Of a stretch of 64,000 bases of DNA, positions 38,401 through 52,439 are shown piece after piece; within the stretch, counting starts at the first letter, position 1, and each line of letters starts with the position of its first letter. The stretch comes from Nymphaea colorata (lineage: Eukaryota; Streptophyta; Magnoliopsida; Nymphaeales; Nymphaeaceae). The DNA lies in NCBI RefSeq assembly GCF_008831285.2, contig NC_045143.1, forward strand, positions 1,089,503 through 1,153,502. Reading direction: 5' to 3'. Under the pieces are notes generated by a model. That model did no database searches. It was not told the DNA's origin and saw only the letters and a list, made by a program, of their open reading frames with translations. Made by a program: the position numbers and the translations under genes.

Positions 38401-41400
38401 AGCTTCTGCCAGCACGCTATAGTCAGCTGTTTAGGGCTCCACTTTGATCTCCAATATTGTTCCCAAGGAAGAATAATGAGTCATTATGCTTATGCATCAG
38501 TTAAAAGGTGTTGAAACAACTACCCATAGAGAACAAGTTGGTAACTGTAAGGATCTTCTCCAAACTCAACCTGTGCTTTGGGTACAATCGAGTTTGTAAA
38601 TCGTAATGCAAATAGTGACAGGCTGAAGTTTGCTTGTATAACTCAATATGGCTTATATGAATTTTTCATAAGCTGGTTGGGTTAACAAATGCCCTGATTA
38701 ATTTTTGCTACATAATTTCAAATGTTCATTCCCTTTACTTTAAGGACGTCAGTGGTATACTTGAAGGAGGGAGAGAAAAGTTTCATTCTTCCTGAGCATT
38801 AAGCTAGCGATCTGTTATGCCACTTTTTTGTTCTTCCCCATGCTAATCACATCATAGAATGGCAAGCTCGAAGAACATAAAAAAATGTGCATTTAATGAA
38901 TATATATTTGTTCTCAAACTCTTGGAGAACAGGAAACTTAATTCAGTAAAAACTCTGCAAATGGATGACAAATTAGGCAGTGTTTTAGAGTTAGAGAATT
39001 TATGAATATTTTATGTGCACAAGAAATTCTACTCTTGCATTGGTAATGACAAAATACAAGTTCGGTACTTAAGGAATTAAAATGACTTTAGAAGAATAAA
39101 TTGGTCATTATCATTAATTTTTGTGGTTGCAGAAGCCTTAAGAAATAGGTTATATTTGCATGCAGAGTTCACAGTTTCTATGCAGACTCATTGATTGCAG
39201 CATGACAAAAAAGTAATTGTGTACATGTATAGGGAATCACTCAAGTTCTTTCCATTATAGACAGCCAACACCAGCCGTGGTTGAATGGCATCGACCTGCT
39301 CGAAGATCAGCAGAATAAACATGTTCTTTCAACAGGACTTGAGGGGTATATTTGTTTCTTTTGTTCGTATAGGAATTTTTTTGTGGCTGTTATAGTATGG
39401 AATCATTAGAAGAATTGCTTTTTGCTTCATTGGTGTTTAGTTTTCTTGTGAATTAAAAGTAAATGACCTGAGCAATAGGAGATGTGCTTTAATCTCTTAT
39501 ATAGACAGGTTTTCCAGTTCTTCAAAAATTGATGGTGCATTATACATGAAAGGACTAACATGACAAAGGTTTGATTTCAAATATGCTGAATAAAACAATT
39601 AATATTTTCATATTGAACAATTCTATCAAAAGCACTGAGGTGTAGTGAAGCACAACATCTTCCCTGGAGGTGAGTTAAAGTGTAATGCACAAGTTTTTTG
39701 GAAAAAACAATAGTTAATCAAAGTCATAATCTGCCTATGTGCTAATAAATAATACACAAAAAAGCTAAAAGCTATTATATATAGAGACACACACAGAATT
39801 CAATCAACTGTGCATATATACACGTGCAGAACCCAAGCAGAATCCAAATACACACACTCTCTCTCTCTCTCCCCCTCTCATCTAACTGTAAAGGTTCATA
39901 CACAATTGGTGGCAATTAAAGATAAGAAAAAGTGTTTATAAGCCTTATCCCAGCATGTCTTTACATTATTTGCAGTTATTTTCCTTGTTATGACAATATT
40001 ATTTTCATTGTTAGTACATGGAAAAAATCGCAGTATCTACAGGAAAAGGCTCTACAGAAAATAGTGTCATGGGAAAAGAGGCCCACACAATGCAAACTGA
40101 ATAAGACACAAACAACAAAAGCACAAAGTGTACAAAAGATTTTGAAACACTGCAAAAATGAAAAGCTACGAAGCACCTAATAACACAATGAGGCACATTC
40201 TTTTTCCTACTTACGCTATTTTATAAGTTATTGAAGTGCTTTAGTGTGCACAATGCTATGAAGCACAAAAAATGTGCTTCATCGTGTGCTTTTGACAACA
40301 CTCATTGAAAATTTGAAACTGGAACTATGCAACTTCTTTCTATGACTTCCACCTCATTAGTTTCATAACTTTAGTTTACCACTGTCATCTAATATATGTA
40401 TATATATGTCTAAATGTACGTAAATTTGTGCGTTCATATGGATGTACATGTTCAAAAGACTCAAAACCATTATTTTAATTACTTAATACTCATATGAGGC
40501 AGGAATTATGGCTGACTTATTTGAGTCACACAAAAAATAAGATTAATTAAGTATGTGGTCTATGTTTTCTTCAAAACACAACTCTTTTAAAGCACTATCT
40601 GAAGGCAAAAATGTTCCAAATAAGTACATTTGAGCTATAGCGGATAGTGCACTATGCTATGCTAAGGAGATAGAACATGTCTGAAAAACTGTTTAAGGAG
40701 GTTGATATCTGTGATCAAGAGAGTTGATATCTGTCAGTTGTAAATTATGTGTATTCCATATCCTCGTGAATGTCTCATGCATGTGTGAAATGTTTGCTAA
40801 AGGCAACCACATTCCATGCTAAAGGTAGACAATGTTCACTGAAGCTGGTCCTAACTTTGCTGGAGATTGCTTGAGTAAACTATTGGGCCTTCTGTTATCA
40901 TGGGTCTCAGTTCAAAGTGGTTAATCTGGCAATACATGAAAGTCCAATTGGACTTCATAAGAAATGAAGATCCAATTATGACCCGACCACCTTGACCTGG
41001 CTCTTGAGGTCGTGGTAAAGTGTTCTTCATATTCTTCTTGTCATATTTTTTTCTTGTCAACTTAATACTACGACGTAAAAGTTCATATTTTTATGATAGT
41101 TTATCAATGAAACTTAAGAGTTAACACCAAGTAGACTTGGAACTGAGGATGAGTTGCAGGTTGAGCTTTGGTTCAAGATCCAACTATTAATGAAAGAAAG
41201 TCAGTATGTCTTCTGATGCCTTTTTAGTGTCAGGAATTTTGACTTTTTGGCATATTTGTTCTAGGATCGATTCCCTTCTTGAAGGGGGCTTCTGTGAAGG
41301 AAAATTCATAGAGTTGGTGGGTTCATCATCTTCTGGCAAAACACAAGTATGAAGTTTTGTGTGCTGAATTTCTGCGAGTTATCAGAACTACCCATTGGTT

Positions 41401-44400
41401 TTGATGCTTCTGAAAAATTTTTCATTTGCAATCTACAGGTTTGTCTTGCTGCTGCTGCATATATTGCACATAAATACATGTGTACTGTCATGTTCCTGGA
41501 TACATGTAGCTCGTTCTCTTCCAAGCGCATTGCATGTCACGTAAATGGTCTTTTGGAACTTTTGCAAAAAGAGGTAATTTGTTTATTCTTTTTTTTATAT
41601 AATTACAAGTTTTTTAAACTTTTGATTGTAATATGTTTATATTTAAATTTTATAAATTCTTTCTGGAAGAAAGTTGCTTTCTTTTTCCTGTCTTTTGTAA
41701 TTTCAGATTTTCAGTAGCCAAATTCCTATGCAAAAGCTTTAGTCTTATAATGCCAACAGGACAAGGAGAGATGCTTTAAAAGAGTGATGAATAGCATACT
41801 ATGTCGACCAGTCCTGGACCTCCTTGAGTTATCGAAGGTGTTGCATCAAATAGAATCCACCTTAGCATCGCAGGTTTCTATCCTACTGCTGCAGACCTGT
41901 TGCATTAAAAAGTGAATTTCTTGTCATAAAGTACATAATGTCCATTGCTGTAGGTGAAAGGCCAACATACCAAGATGCGGTTGCTAATTGTTGACTCAGT
42001 CTCATCATTGATAGCCCCAATACTTGGAAGAAATTCTACTGGTATAAATCTTGAATAGATTTTGTGTTTCTCCTTGTACGCTCTGTAAATAATAAATATG
42101 ATCATGCCTGAAACGTATGCTCTTTGGATCCTCTGGCATTCTTATGTAGTCTGAACCATCCAATTCTGAAGGCAATAGTGTCACTTTTGGCCGTTTTGAT
42201 CAAATTTAGTATTGTGATATATTATTATAATGATGCTTTGACTTATTTGTTTGCTTATGGTGATGGATATAGTTATTCCACAGGAAACTTTCTACCATAT
42301 TCAGGTAGAGCCGCAGAGGACTGGTGTTAAATCTGTTCACTCAAAAACAATATAAATGAAAATTCTAAATAGCTGCAAAAAGTTTGAACTGTGATTTTCT
42401 CTTTTATGTGCCCGTGATGATAAATGTCCGAGACTGTAAACGTGATTGGACTGACCATGTGTATACACATATACTGCATGAGTGAACTTGTGTACTTTCT
42501 GAATTCGGTGATAGATTGGGGGCAGTTTCGTGGTTGATTGTCCCCTGAGTCCAAAACTTTTGTTGTCCAAATTGACCAGCATTGGTTGATCATTTCTCCT
42601 GCTAATATTTGTAGAAGATATCTCCTCTAAAGGTCATATGGAAGTTTTTTTTATGCCAGTGAGTTATTAAGTATGAGGAGACAAATGACATGCTAATTTC
42701 TTGGCTTGGAAGGGTTAAAGTATCCCTTTCTTTTTTATCTTGCATAAGAAAAAAGTGAAAAATGGGTATTAATTTGATTCATTTGATGTTCTAAATAGAA
42801 AAGAACATTAGCAGGTGCTATAACATGCTAATGCTCTATTGTAAGAGACTGTGTTACAATGTCAAAGTAAATTGTTAACTGAAGCATCTCCCCACAATCA
42901 TTGAATAACCTATGGCATTTGAAAGCGATTATTTGGGATTTGCTACCTCGAAGGTCCAAATATCATGGTTTGGGGCGCGGAATATGTTTACAGTCATCGT
43001 GCTTCTGTTTTATGGTTCATATCCTTTTTTACTCGTGCTTCCATTAAGGATCCACTATAAGGAGATTACCATTTCCATCTGAACACATATATGAAATTTT
43101 AGCCTATGGTTTGCAATGCTTGCTGCATGACTTTTTGATTTCATTATTTCATACCTTTTAAAATCCAAGTTTTCTATTTGTTATTAGTTCTTGAATCACT
43201 TAATATGGTTTATGGGTTGAGCTGGATGGCTTGCACTGATTTCTGTTTAAATTATCCTCGAAGACATGCTATTTTCTTTTCATGATGCATGATGTCATAG
43301 TTGTTAAATTGCAAATCTCATGTATCTTGCACTCAGGCATTCATTCTACTTTGCAAAAATATGCAGGCCATTCAGCAATGGTATCCATTGGTTATCTTCT
43401 GAAGAAGCTAGCTATCGAATATAATATTGCAGTGCTGGTAAAGTATCTTTCTCATCTTCATTGAAATATTCCTTGGTACAAGTGGTCATTTATAGCTGAA
43501 GCTGGTGCTATTTCTGCAAATTAAGCATGATTACCTGCAGTAGTATAGTCTTTGGATAAAATAAATATACTTTTTTTGCATTTCTTTCTAAACTAAGGTA
43601 TGGTTCTTATAACATGCATGGGACTGCATATGAATTTGGGAGTTTTATGTACTGTTTATGTTGAATAAAGATCCCTTTTCCTTTGACTAAGCTGAGACCT
43701 TGACAAGGTTTCTAGTTTTCCAAAGTAGTTTCAAAGAGAACTAAGTATGAACTTTTATTCTTTGAAACTCAAACGACTTGTTTGAGTGAAGAACAAAATA
43801 TCTAGGACTTATTACATACAGTGACTTTAGATGTTTAAGATTATGTTTAGCTAGCTGATCAAGAATCTGAGAGAACTTTTGACTAGGTTTTTTTTTTCTT
43901 CTGGTGTAACCTTCTTGAAGTGTGACTTGAATATCCAATGGGCACAAATGCAGCCCTCTTGAACTTCCTCTGATCTAAATACTTGGGTACTTGAAAAGGG
44001 AGCAATTTCGATTGAGCACCATGTTTCATGAAATCAGTGCTTCTAGCCTTCTTCATTCTGGGGCATTTTATCATGTCATTACTAACTTAGGAAAGCTTCT
44101 CAGTGTGGGTCATCAAGGGAAAGGTTCTACCTTTACAGGAGATTTACCTCACCAATCCCTAGTACCCATGTAGGGGATGCTTTTATTAAATTTTGCAGGT
44201 CAAATTCCACAATGATAACTTATTGGTTAGATTAGTTCGTGTTTCATTCTCTTTTCCCTGTTTAGGGCACTTTTTCCTCTAGCACTACGCCAGTATCAAT
44301 GGGGGTAGCTCATCTCCTGTCAGCAAGGGCTGCCAGTACCTATTTTGAAATCTTATACACCTCGTCAGCAATTTGCTTTCTTTCAATAAGCAAATTTTAG

Positions 44401-46033
44401 GACAGCAGAGGAGGAAAAAATTATAACATGAATGATAGTTATTAATTAATAATTTCAATAGCATTTTCATTTTGCCTTTTCTCGTTCATCTGTTGTTATG
44501 AATGTTGTTGTGAAGGATCATCATGGCTTGCATATAGATTGAATTGAACACCAGAGCTGCGGCAGCCTTGTTGATATCAGCTAGAGTGAAGTTGTGAGTA
44601 GTCATTGTGTGTGGAAGTTTGAAAAAAGATAAAAGAAGTTCAAGAGAGTTGTGGGCTTGCAGGTCCTTACCATCAAGTGGTTATTTGACATTTGGCTGTT
44701 TCATTTACTATTTCTGTGGCCTGTATAAAACCTATTGACATTTGGTTTAATAATCATAAATTTTTTGAGGTGGATGCTTAATGGATTTTTCTTGTTTCAG
44801 CTAGTAACTCCTGGCATCGTTTTGGTAGGATTATCCATATTATATGCATGAAGAAAATAACTAGCTAAAGGACAACTCTCGTTCTTCTAATCAAATTTAC
44901 ATTTGCTTCAGACGTCTTTCTCAATATTAACTTATACAGTGGAGTATTCCTTGTCTTTTATTAGCCGTCCTCTTTGACTTTGGGTGTGAGTAAGCGTTGT
45001 CTTGTGGAAAGAGGTGTGTTTGCTTTCTGGGCTCACTTGGTGCTTTTATGTCTATACTACAGATTTGTTGGGTGCTGCACTTAGGGAGGATTGATTTGCA
45101 CTCAACCTGAGCACTCACTTTTTATACTTTCTACTTAAGCGTTAAAATGTTGGAAACTTTATGGCATTGCTGAATTTCTGTTACTCTACGTTCTGATTTC
45201 CAGGTGACATGGACCCAAGATTGTACCTGACTGCATGAGTATGGGTTGCATTTTGTGTCTATAATTCGTTGTTCAAGTCTTGTTGGCATGTTGTGTTTGT
45301 CCATGTTCTTACAGGAACACTTGATCTTGAATTCTATTTCTTAGGAAAGCACATCAGAAGACATTGAAATTATTTCAAAATTTATTAGCTACGTGAGAAG
45401 TACATAATTATTTTTTTTGGCTATAAAGTTACTGAAAAACTGATGGTCGACAGTTTATGCTTCAAATCATAATATTTGGGAATTTGGAAATTGAGTATGA
45501 GCGCATGCATGCTATTTCGTGTCGACGGCTTTCATGCCTCTCTCTCGCGGAATGGCCTAGTTTGACCTCCGGGAGAGTCAAGCTTCTGAAATCTGAAGTT
45601 TACGTTAAATTATGAAATTTCCGCCACCTTGTTCTATGTCTGACGAAGTTGATTTTTACTAGGAAACGTAACTTGGACTTGTTTGCCTCTGAACCTTGTA
45701 TGGATTTACTAGGTGCCCTGCACCTTGTTGTTTTATGCAAATGGAGCAGCCCACAATGCACACTTGGTTGAGTCCGGATTCATGTTTGTGAAGCATTTGC
45801 ATTTACATCAGGTCCATGGAGGGGTGATTTTCTTTCCTATGTTTATCAATGCTGAACTCCGGTTCATTTATGTTGTGTTCAGGTCACTAATCATATGGTT
45901 GTGGGTGAGAGAGGAATTCTCAGGCCTGCGCTTGGTGAAAGCTGGAAAAGGATGCCCCATATACGGCTGCTACTGTCTCGTGAGCCTGGCAATAATATCT
46001 GCACCGTCTCCATACTAAAGCATACCTCTCTGG

Positions 46034-46065
<32 letters not shown>

Positions 46066-46138
46066 CCCCTCCATCTGTTCTTGAACTGTATCAATGTTGC
46101 AGGCGCTTGGACGAACTACGACGTTCGCTTTTCCTTAG
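35482..46138 (+). CDS. RAD51D: RAD51D, RAD51 paralogue D
   Basis: RecA/RAD51-family ATPase acting in homologous-recombination repair, known as part of the BCDX2 RAD51-paralogue complex in the nucleus. Exons: 35482-35569, 36258-36337, 39233-39345, 41265-41346, 41439-41573, 41760-41873, 41954-42041, 43367-43437, 45883-46032, 46103-46138, total 957 nt, 318 aa, in frame throughout and close to the usual plant length. The N-terminal domain has [10 protein letters not shown] and EDFLLHDL; a linker has [14 protein letters not shown] and LSTG. Walker A is GSSSSGKT (113-120) and Walker B is LLIVDS (214-219). Conserved C-terminal pieces are [27 protein letters not shown] and SILKHTS. The last exon adds only 11 residues. 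Introns 2 and 8 exceed 2.4 kb, and intron 2 holds a fresh tandem duplication. No damage is seen. Confidence 0.92.
36527..36792. repeat. Perfect 133-bp tandem duplication in RAD51D intron 2
   Basis: Copies 36527-36659 and 36660-36792 read the same base for base, followed by five more matching bases. Identity across the whole unit means a recent event or an assembly artefact. Confidence 0.92.
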
Positions 46139-47042
46139 GGGTAAAAAAAAAAACAGCAGCCTTTGAAAAAGCAAACTTCCGAGTCTTCCTACTAAGGCTA
46201 CCTTCTGCAGTTGATGGTGCTTCTCATAAAGACGGATCCCAATCGTACGCGCCATAGCCTATTATCCAGCAAGTAATGATCCTGCGGCCTGCCTCTGACC
46301 AAGGACTGCAACCACTTCTGAACTACAATCTTGACCCCTCACCTCCCAACTGTTGCCTTACCTTATTAGATCTTACGCATTCATCTGTCTTTCATTTACA
46401 ATGTGGTGGTTCTTCACAGAAAAAGAAAAGGGGAAACTGGAAAATGCTCTTGTTGGCATTGCCCAATCTGCTTGACTGTCTCTGTTGTACCACAAGGACA
46501 TGAAACGAGCTGAAAGCAGCAAACTAGCAAAGGTGAAAGACGAGAGCCTTCTGAATTTTATGAGCAATGAGACGCGAGAAAGTAGCAGGATGACGTTACC
46601 TTAACAGGGCCGGGGTGGGGGCCACCGCTTGAGGGGGTGGCCCGTGTTTTTCACTTGTCTTGGTGCTCCATGGTGTGGTCCCATGCTCACGTGAAGGAGT
46701 CGGGGGTGGTGTTCTTCGCCATGCAGCACCCTGAGATTGTTTACTTTGTAAATCTTCTCATCCCTTATCAGCCAATGATCCTTTATCTGTCACGTGGACC
46801 ATCGGGTCCCATCCCATATCGTCTTTTCTGTTCTTTTTTTTTATTTTGTTTGTTCTCTTGATTCTTAAGACTCCTTTTACTTGCAAGTCTTCCTCTCCTA
46901 TATAGCTTCCCGATCAGCCTGAGGTTGCTTCTCCACTCGTCGCTTGAGTAATATATATCTCTCTCCCTCTTTCTCTCTCAGTCTCTCTCTTTCTGTCTCT
47001 CTCTCTCTCTCTCTCGTCTCCGTCTCTCGCGCTCTCTTGAAG
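46139..47042. other. Spacer and promoter of the TIGR01589 gene
   Basis: Contains the RAD51D 3' region, a G-rich patch at about 46600-46645 (GGGGTGGGGG), and then the core promoter and CT-rich leader of the next gene. No other gene is seen. Confidence 0.4.
46899..46905 (+). promoter_or_regulatory. TATA box of the TIGR01589 gene
   Basis: TATATAG lies 144 bp upstream of the ATG at 47043. The presumed leader is a long CT-rich tract (about 46950-47035), common in plant 5' UTRs. Confidence 0.55.
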
Positions 47043-47514
47043 ATGACGATGGGTGATGCTTCTGCTGCTTACATAAGGCTGGTAAGTCCACAACTACTTA
47101 TCTCCAGTGGAGTTTTTCTATAACCTCTGTGGCATGTTTTGTTTGTCATGACGATCTTCATCTTCTCACTGGGTTCCTTCTCGCTGTTAGGTGCAACACC
47201 TGATTGAGAAATGCCTTCTGTTCAACATGAACCAAGAGGAGTGTGTGGAAACTCTGTCTAGGCATGCCAACATTAAGCCAGTCATCACAACAGTTGGTTG
47301 GTGTCCTCTGTTCCCTTTCTTCTCGTTTCCTGATCTTTTGCTTTCTCTGATCCGCAGCATCTTTTCCTTGTTTTTAGTATGGAAAGAACTAGAAAAGGAG
47401 AACAAGGGTTTCTTTGAGGCCTACTCTCGCGAGATGGGGAATCGACGGTCCAGAGCCCAGGAGGCGGAGGCCGAGCACATCATCCTTCAGATGATCAACG
47501 CCTCAGATTGCTGA
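47043..47514 (+). CDS. Small plant-specific TIGR01589 (A_thal_3526) domain protein
   Basis: Exons 47043-47081, 47191-47296 and 47378-47514 give 282 nt, 93 aa. The protein matches the plant-only domain TIGR01589, with YIRLVQHLIEKCLLFNMN, ECVETLSRHANIKPVIT and WKELEKENKGFFEAY. Function is unknown. The first exon adds only 13 residues (MTMGDASAAYIRL), and the start is the first ATG after a CT-rich leader. Introns have standard GT-AG ends and are short (109 and 81 nt). The C terminus after the domain is a charged helix (NRRSRAQEAEAEH). It has no signal peptide or membrane segment, so a soluble intracellular protein is likely. Its neighbours suggest no pathway. Confidence 0.85.
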
Positions 47515-48154
47515 CCCTTTGTGCTGGCTTCTTGTTCAGCAGATCACAAGGCAGAGCGGTGCTACTATTGTCCTTTGCCAGGAACTATGCAGTAGCCAAA
47601 TAAAATAAAGGAGAGTAACTAAGAGGTTTGGGAGGAGCAAGGAGTCCACAGTACCTTGTCCTTGTTCTAACCCTTACTCTTAGCTGGCTTTGGGGGAAGC
47701 CAGCCCACCTTCAACAGAAACCTCGAGTTACACAGGGCCATTTACGTTCCTTGGCCTACGTGACTTGCAGCCGTACGCTACGTGGAACCACCCTGTGAAC
47801 TCCAACCCTAGCTTCTCCATGTAAATAATTTCAGAAATATCTCTCGTAATATACACAATTTGACGGTATTCTTGATGTTGTTCTTTTATTTATACATTTT
47901 GGCTCTTCTCATGGATTCTCTCGTTGGATGATAAGAGGACGATGGCATTCAAGATATTCATGCCTTTTCTGTATAAAGTTTGGCTTTTCTGGATGCTTTT
48001 TTTTTTTTTTAAATTTTCAAGAGAGAGAGAGAGAGAGAGAGAAGCCATGTGTACTCATGCATTAATTAAAGGGAATGACCAGCACTGCCTTGGGTCCCTC
48101 ATGAAGCCTAGGAGGGACCAATCAACTACAAGGTAGTTGAAGGAGATATTTTCG

Positions 48155-48300
48155 AAGGGCCAACTTTACGAAACTGAAGCGAAGACATTGTGGGCGTGTT
48201 ACAGTAGGGGAGCCGTCCTTCTGGATATTAAAGGGCCAATTTTACTAAACTGAACCGGAGACATTGTGGGTGTTACACTAGAGAGAGTCTTTCCTCTGGG
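48155..48300. repeat. Diverged 76-bp tandem duplication
   Basis: AAGGGCCAA starts at 48155 and again at 48231, and both copies continue with AAACTGAA and GACATTGTGGG. The copies differ at many sites, so the event is old. Confidence 0.7.
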
Positions 48301-50360
48301 CCATGTCTGGGAGCTGACAGTAAGCAGTAAGCTGTTCTTTTAGGTAGTCGTAGGTATTAAATCCAAATTAATATCCTCAAGGAGGTTAGGACAGAGCAGC
48401 GGCTGATAGGCAAGTGGTTTTTGTTTCTAGTTCTTGAGCACTTCTTAGGAAAGAGGGACATCAATATGTAAATTAAAGCATAGTCGACGTACCTAGCCCA
48501 CGGCAGATATATATGGAAGAAGAGACGAAGATTTTGGTTTTTTTCAAGGGGCTAGGCATAACTGGTCAAACAAGTGATGGTAGAAGACCAATCTTTGGTT
48601 CAATTCTTGTGAGAATCAACCCCCTGCACAAGTTGACGTAGCCCAACACCTTGGGGCAAGGGGAATGGGAAGGAAACCTGCAGGGGCAGAGCCAAGGGTG
48701 GGCTGCTATTCACTGTCTAGCTTTAATTTGAGCTGCTGGAGACAAAAAAACCCACATTAATTGCTGGATGGATTCCAGCATTGAATAAATCCGCAAATAA
48801 GAAGATTTGTCCATCTGTAATGGAAATGACGTTAGTGAGAATATAAGTCTAAACATCTCCACATTAAGTCTCAACTATTAGTAAAGCAGTCATACTTCCT
48901 TCCTTTGCCTAAACGAGAACTTAGTTTAGTGCCTCTTTTCAAAAGGCGGGAATGTAAATAAAAAAATGTTTTAAAAAAAGTTTACATCTAAATTTTAGAG
49001 CGTTTTACTTGTCTTATATAAAAATTTTAAAAAATAATATTTTGGCTCTATCCAAATTTGACCACCCCTCATGACAAATTTTTTGGCTCCACCCCTGAAA
49101 ACCTGACTTTTCATTTCTTACTGGAGGGTAATGCAACCATGGTCGACCTTGGCAACTCCAATTCCACAAAATTAGTCCTATCGCCGTGAGGTGGTAGTTG
49201 CCAACTCCCTATTTCCGATGACATGTCTCAAATTGCTCTCGGCTTTCCCGTGACCCAACTACCCACAATCTTCAGTTCTTGATCTAAACCCTAACCCAAG
49301 CAACAACAGATGTTTGTTATAGTAAATATTTTACTCAGACGCTACGCTGCTTGTGTATGAATATGGGGTTAGGACCCAGAAACGTACAAGGGCTCCATCC
49401 AACTGGCTATGAAGTTGCATTTAAAATCCTCAAAATTAAAAGACAATATGAGCTTAACACCACGGAGTTGCTCTCTTTTTGTATAAAACTGGTGGTAATC
49501 TGCTTTACTCTGGTTTGCCTAAAAGGAGAAAAGGAAAAAGAAAAAAGAAAGCCAATAAAAACTCATTGCTAGATTCCACGTTTCCATCCTTACCTACCAG
49601 TTTCTGAAATGACCTTTGCTTTTGAAACACTTTCTGTGCTCTGTGATGGGGAGCTAGAAGGTTGGAAGTAAAAGAAGATAGACTAGGAAAAATGGGTAAA
49701 AAGGATGCCTGTAATCAAAGCTAATTCATGCCTTCGCTGTGTTCTGCGTTCTGGGGATCTCGTGATCCGCATTATCTCTTCGTTTTCTGCATAATCTTAA
49801 TAGTCAATCTCGCCATGAAAGCAACTCATTCAGGATTTTATCCTTCTCCTGGTAGTAAACATTGTTCTTCCAAATAGAACATCTTCTCAAGTCAAGATTT
49901 ACAGGTCTCACTTGTTTCTTCGGCTAGTTGGTATCTAATATCGAATAAGCTCGACGCGACTACCTTGAGTTCCTAAAGGTATTATCAACTATACAAAAGA
50001 TGAATTCTCCAGCTAAAGCTCTCTCTACAAGAAATCTGGTTTGGCTTGCTACCATATGCAACCAAATGTTACAACTGGGTTCATCTCATACTGCTATACA
50101 ACTCAAATATGATCGCTTTTCTTCGGACAACTGGTCGATAAATTTCTAAAATTTTGACTTGTTCCAGCTGTAGAAAATTCAATTGAATCCGTTTTAAGAT
50201 ATATTCAGATCATCCGAGGTCAAACTGTTTACATTTCTATCTGTGGTTGACATCTGTAGACAGATGATGGTAGCCTGGTCTGCGCTGCTTCGCATCATTC
50301 TGTTTCTATGGAAAATGGTAGGAGATCCATCTTGGTTGGGAATTCTGCGGATTACTGCCA

Positions 50361-50592
50361 GTAAATGGATCAAAGGCAGTCGTTTGGCCCGTACCACCTG
50401 TTGCTATCTGCTTCCAAAGAGGGAAACAAGTTGGCATTTATCCGTTGAGCAGATAAAGATGTTTGTAAAACTAAATGTAAATGGATAAAAAACAGTCTTT
50501 TAGCCCTTTGCACCTGTTGCAATCTTCTTCCAAAGAGGGAAGCAAGTTGGCCTTTGTTCCTTGAGCGGATAAAGATGTTTGATATCTGAGTA
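50361..50592. repeat. Diverged 116-bp tandem duplication
   Basis: Copies begin at 50361 and 50477 with GTAAATGGAT and share CACCTGTTGC, TTCCAAAGAGGGAA, CAAGTTGGC and GATAAAGATGTTTG. On the minus strand both read a similar short peptide (SLSAQ), but stops make coding unlikely. Confidence 0.8.
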
Positions 50593-52439
50593 AGGCTGAA
50601 CCTGCAGGCTGACCATTTACCCGATGAACCCACTCGGTAAACATATTTTTAGTAGACATAGCTTAATTTTCCATACACACACATCTATTATAAGGAAAAT
50701 AAACAGTGCATTCTACCACCATGTTTACTGCTTTATATATATATATATATATATATCATTTGCATAACAAACAGATCTGGCACATTAAGAGGCACTCCTG
50801 AATACGTTCTTTGAGTTGATCTAAGCACAAGATGCACCCAATATCATTGCTAATTTTTTTTGTTATAATTGTACATTGGTTTGAATGGATTTCACATACA
50901 AACTTGTTGTTTAACGATCAAGTTTCAGCTTTACACTAGCTGTTTTTTTTTTCTAATGTTTACTTGGGGGGGAACCATTTTGGACGTAAATCCTTGAAGA
51001 CCATATCCTTATGCTTTCAAGGTTTTGGCTTTATCGTAAGTGTTTAGTTTCTCATTATTTCAGAGTAAAATGTATAGTTCAAAAACCAGAGATGGGTTTT
51101 CTAGTTTGCAGATCAGAATCTAAATTTGACTGTAAGAGAACTGACTGATAATCTCTGATTGGGCGGATGTACTGGTAATTCCCCAAATTGGATCCGTTCA
51201 AGGGGTTTAACAAAAAGGCTTAAAAAATTGTGTGGCCTTGTTTTATAAACCTGTTTGGAGTTACATATATAGTATCAGTGAATGTACTAAACTTAATACA
51301 TGTGCTCTAGGTTGTAATGAAAACATCTTGTAACTTGCCTCAATATCGTTATGGTTTATTCGTTTTAAATAATTTGTCTTTCATTTTATAGAATTTGTTT
51401 GAGCCCTGCCCAAACACGGAGCAGCAAGGGAAAAATATAATTTATACTCATGAGATTTTCTGATAGAAAACTTTGGTCATGGACAGGAACAAGTTCCATA
51501 TCATAATTGGACTAATGACTGCTTTATCACTTCCAATCGATACCTCAGGCCACGTCAGTGGACATGCATGGCAGCTCTTAGTTAAGCGAGGTGAACCGTT
51601 TGGACTCTGGTTGGATCCACTTGCAGTACCCAATCTTCTTTCTTAATCAGCATGGGACTCGAATTTGGATTTGGACATCAAATCCTGCAACTCAGTCCAG
51701 ATGAGACAGGGTAAGATTAAGAACCAACTTTTATGTGAGACTGGTTCTAGTATTTGTCAGATTTGGATTCTTGATCCATATGTCAAATCTTTGTCCGATT
51801 ACAGTTTGGACCCCGTTCTCCTTACTGAATCTAATTTCGGGTTGATAATGGGATCTTAACTACAAAAGTTTTGCCATGGTGTGAAAGATGATGGATATTC
51901 ATGATCTGGCCGAGAGATCTCACGGCCTGGATATTAAGGCGCTGGTACTGCTGCTAAAACGAGGGATATCAAATGTTAAGAGTTTGAGTTAGATATATAT
52001 ACTAGGGCAGCAGTACTGTGTATAGCAAACAGTAACAAACTATGAATCCATACAATTTTGGACTCATGAATCCGACATATCAGACTCGAATTTGATCCCA
52101 ATTAGCGGTCTTTGGATGCCATTAGTTGATCAGGATACAGGGATAATGGATCAGAAGAAGTTTTATTTTTTCAGTAGAACTAATTGCATAAATACAATGT
52201 TCAAGCCAAAAAACTATGTTCTTCTGCTACGATCGAGCAACGGCCACATACAATACTGAGCAACTTCACTTCATGATTCATCGGCATCCGACACCCAACC
52301 GAAGGTGAAGCACTGAGACTACTTTTTTCCTTAAATTTCTTTTATTGGGGTTCAAGTGGGGATCAATGAACGCCATGATGGCGGTGGATTGATTGCCATC
52401 AGAGTCTGATATGATCACAGAGCCTCATGATCAATGAGC

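Larger units (their letters stand above)
47515..52439. other. Spacer with small repeats
   Basis: About 4.9 kb without a supportable gene. It holds a GA run at 48020-48042, a 76-bp repeat at 48155-48300, a transposon-end-like tract at about 48950-49100, a 116-bp tandem repeat at 50361-50592, a TA run at 50734-50756, and GGATTTGGA or ATCCGAT-type words near 51650-51850. Confidence 0.45.
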
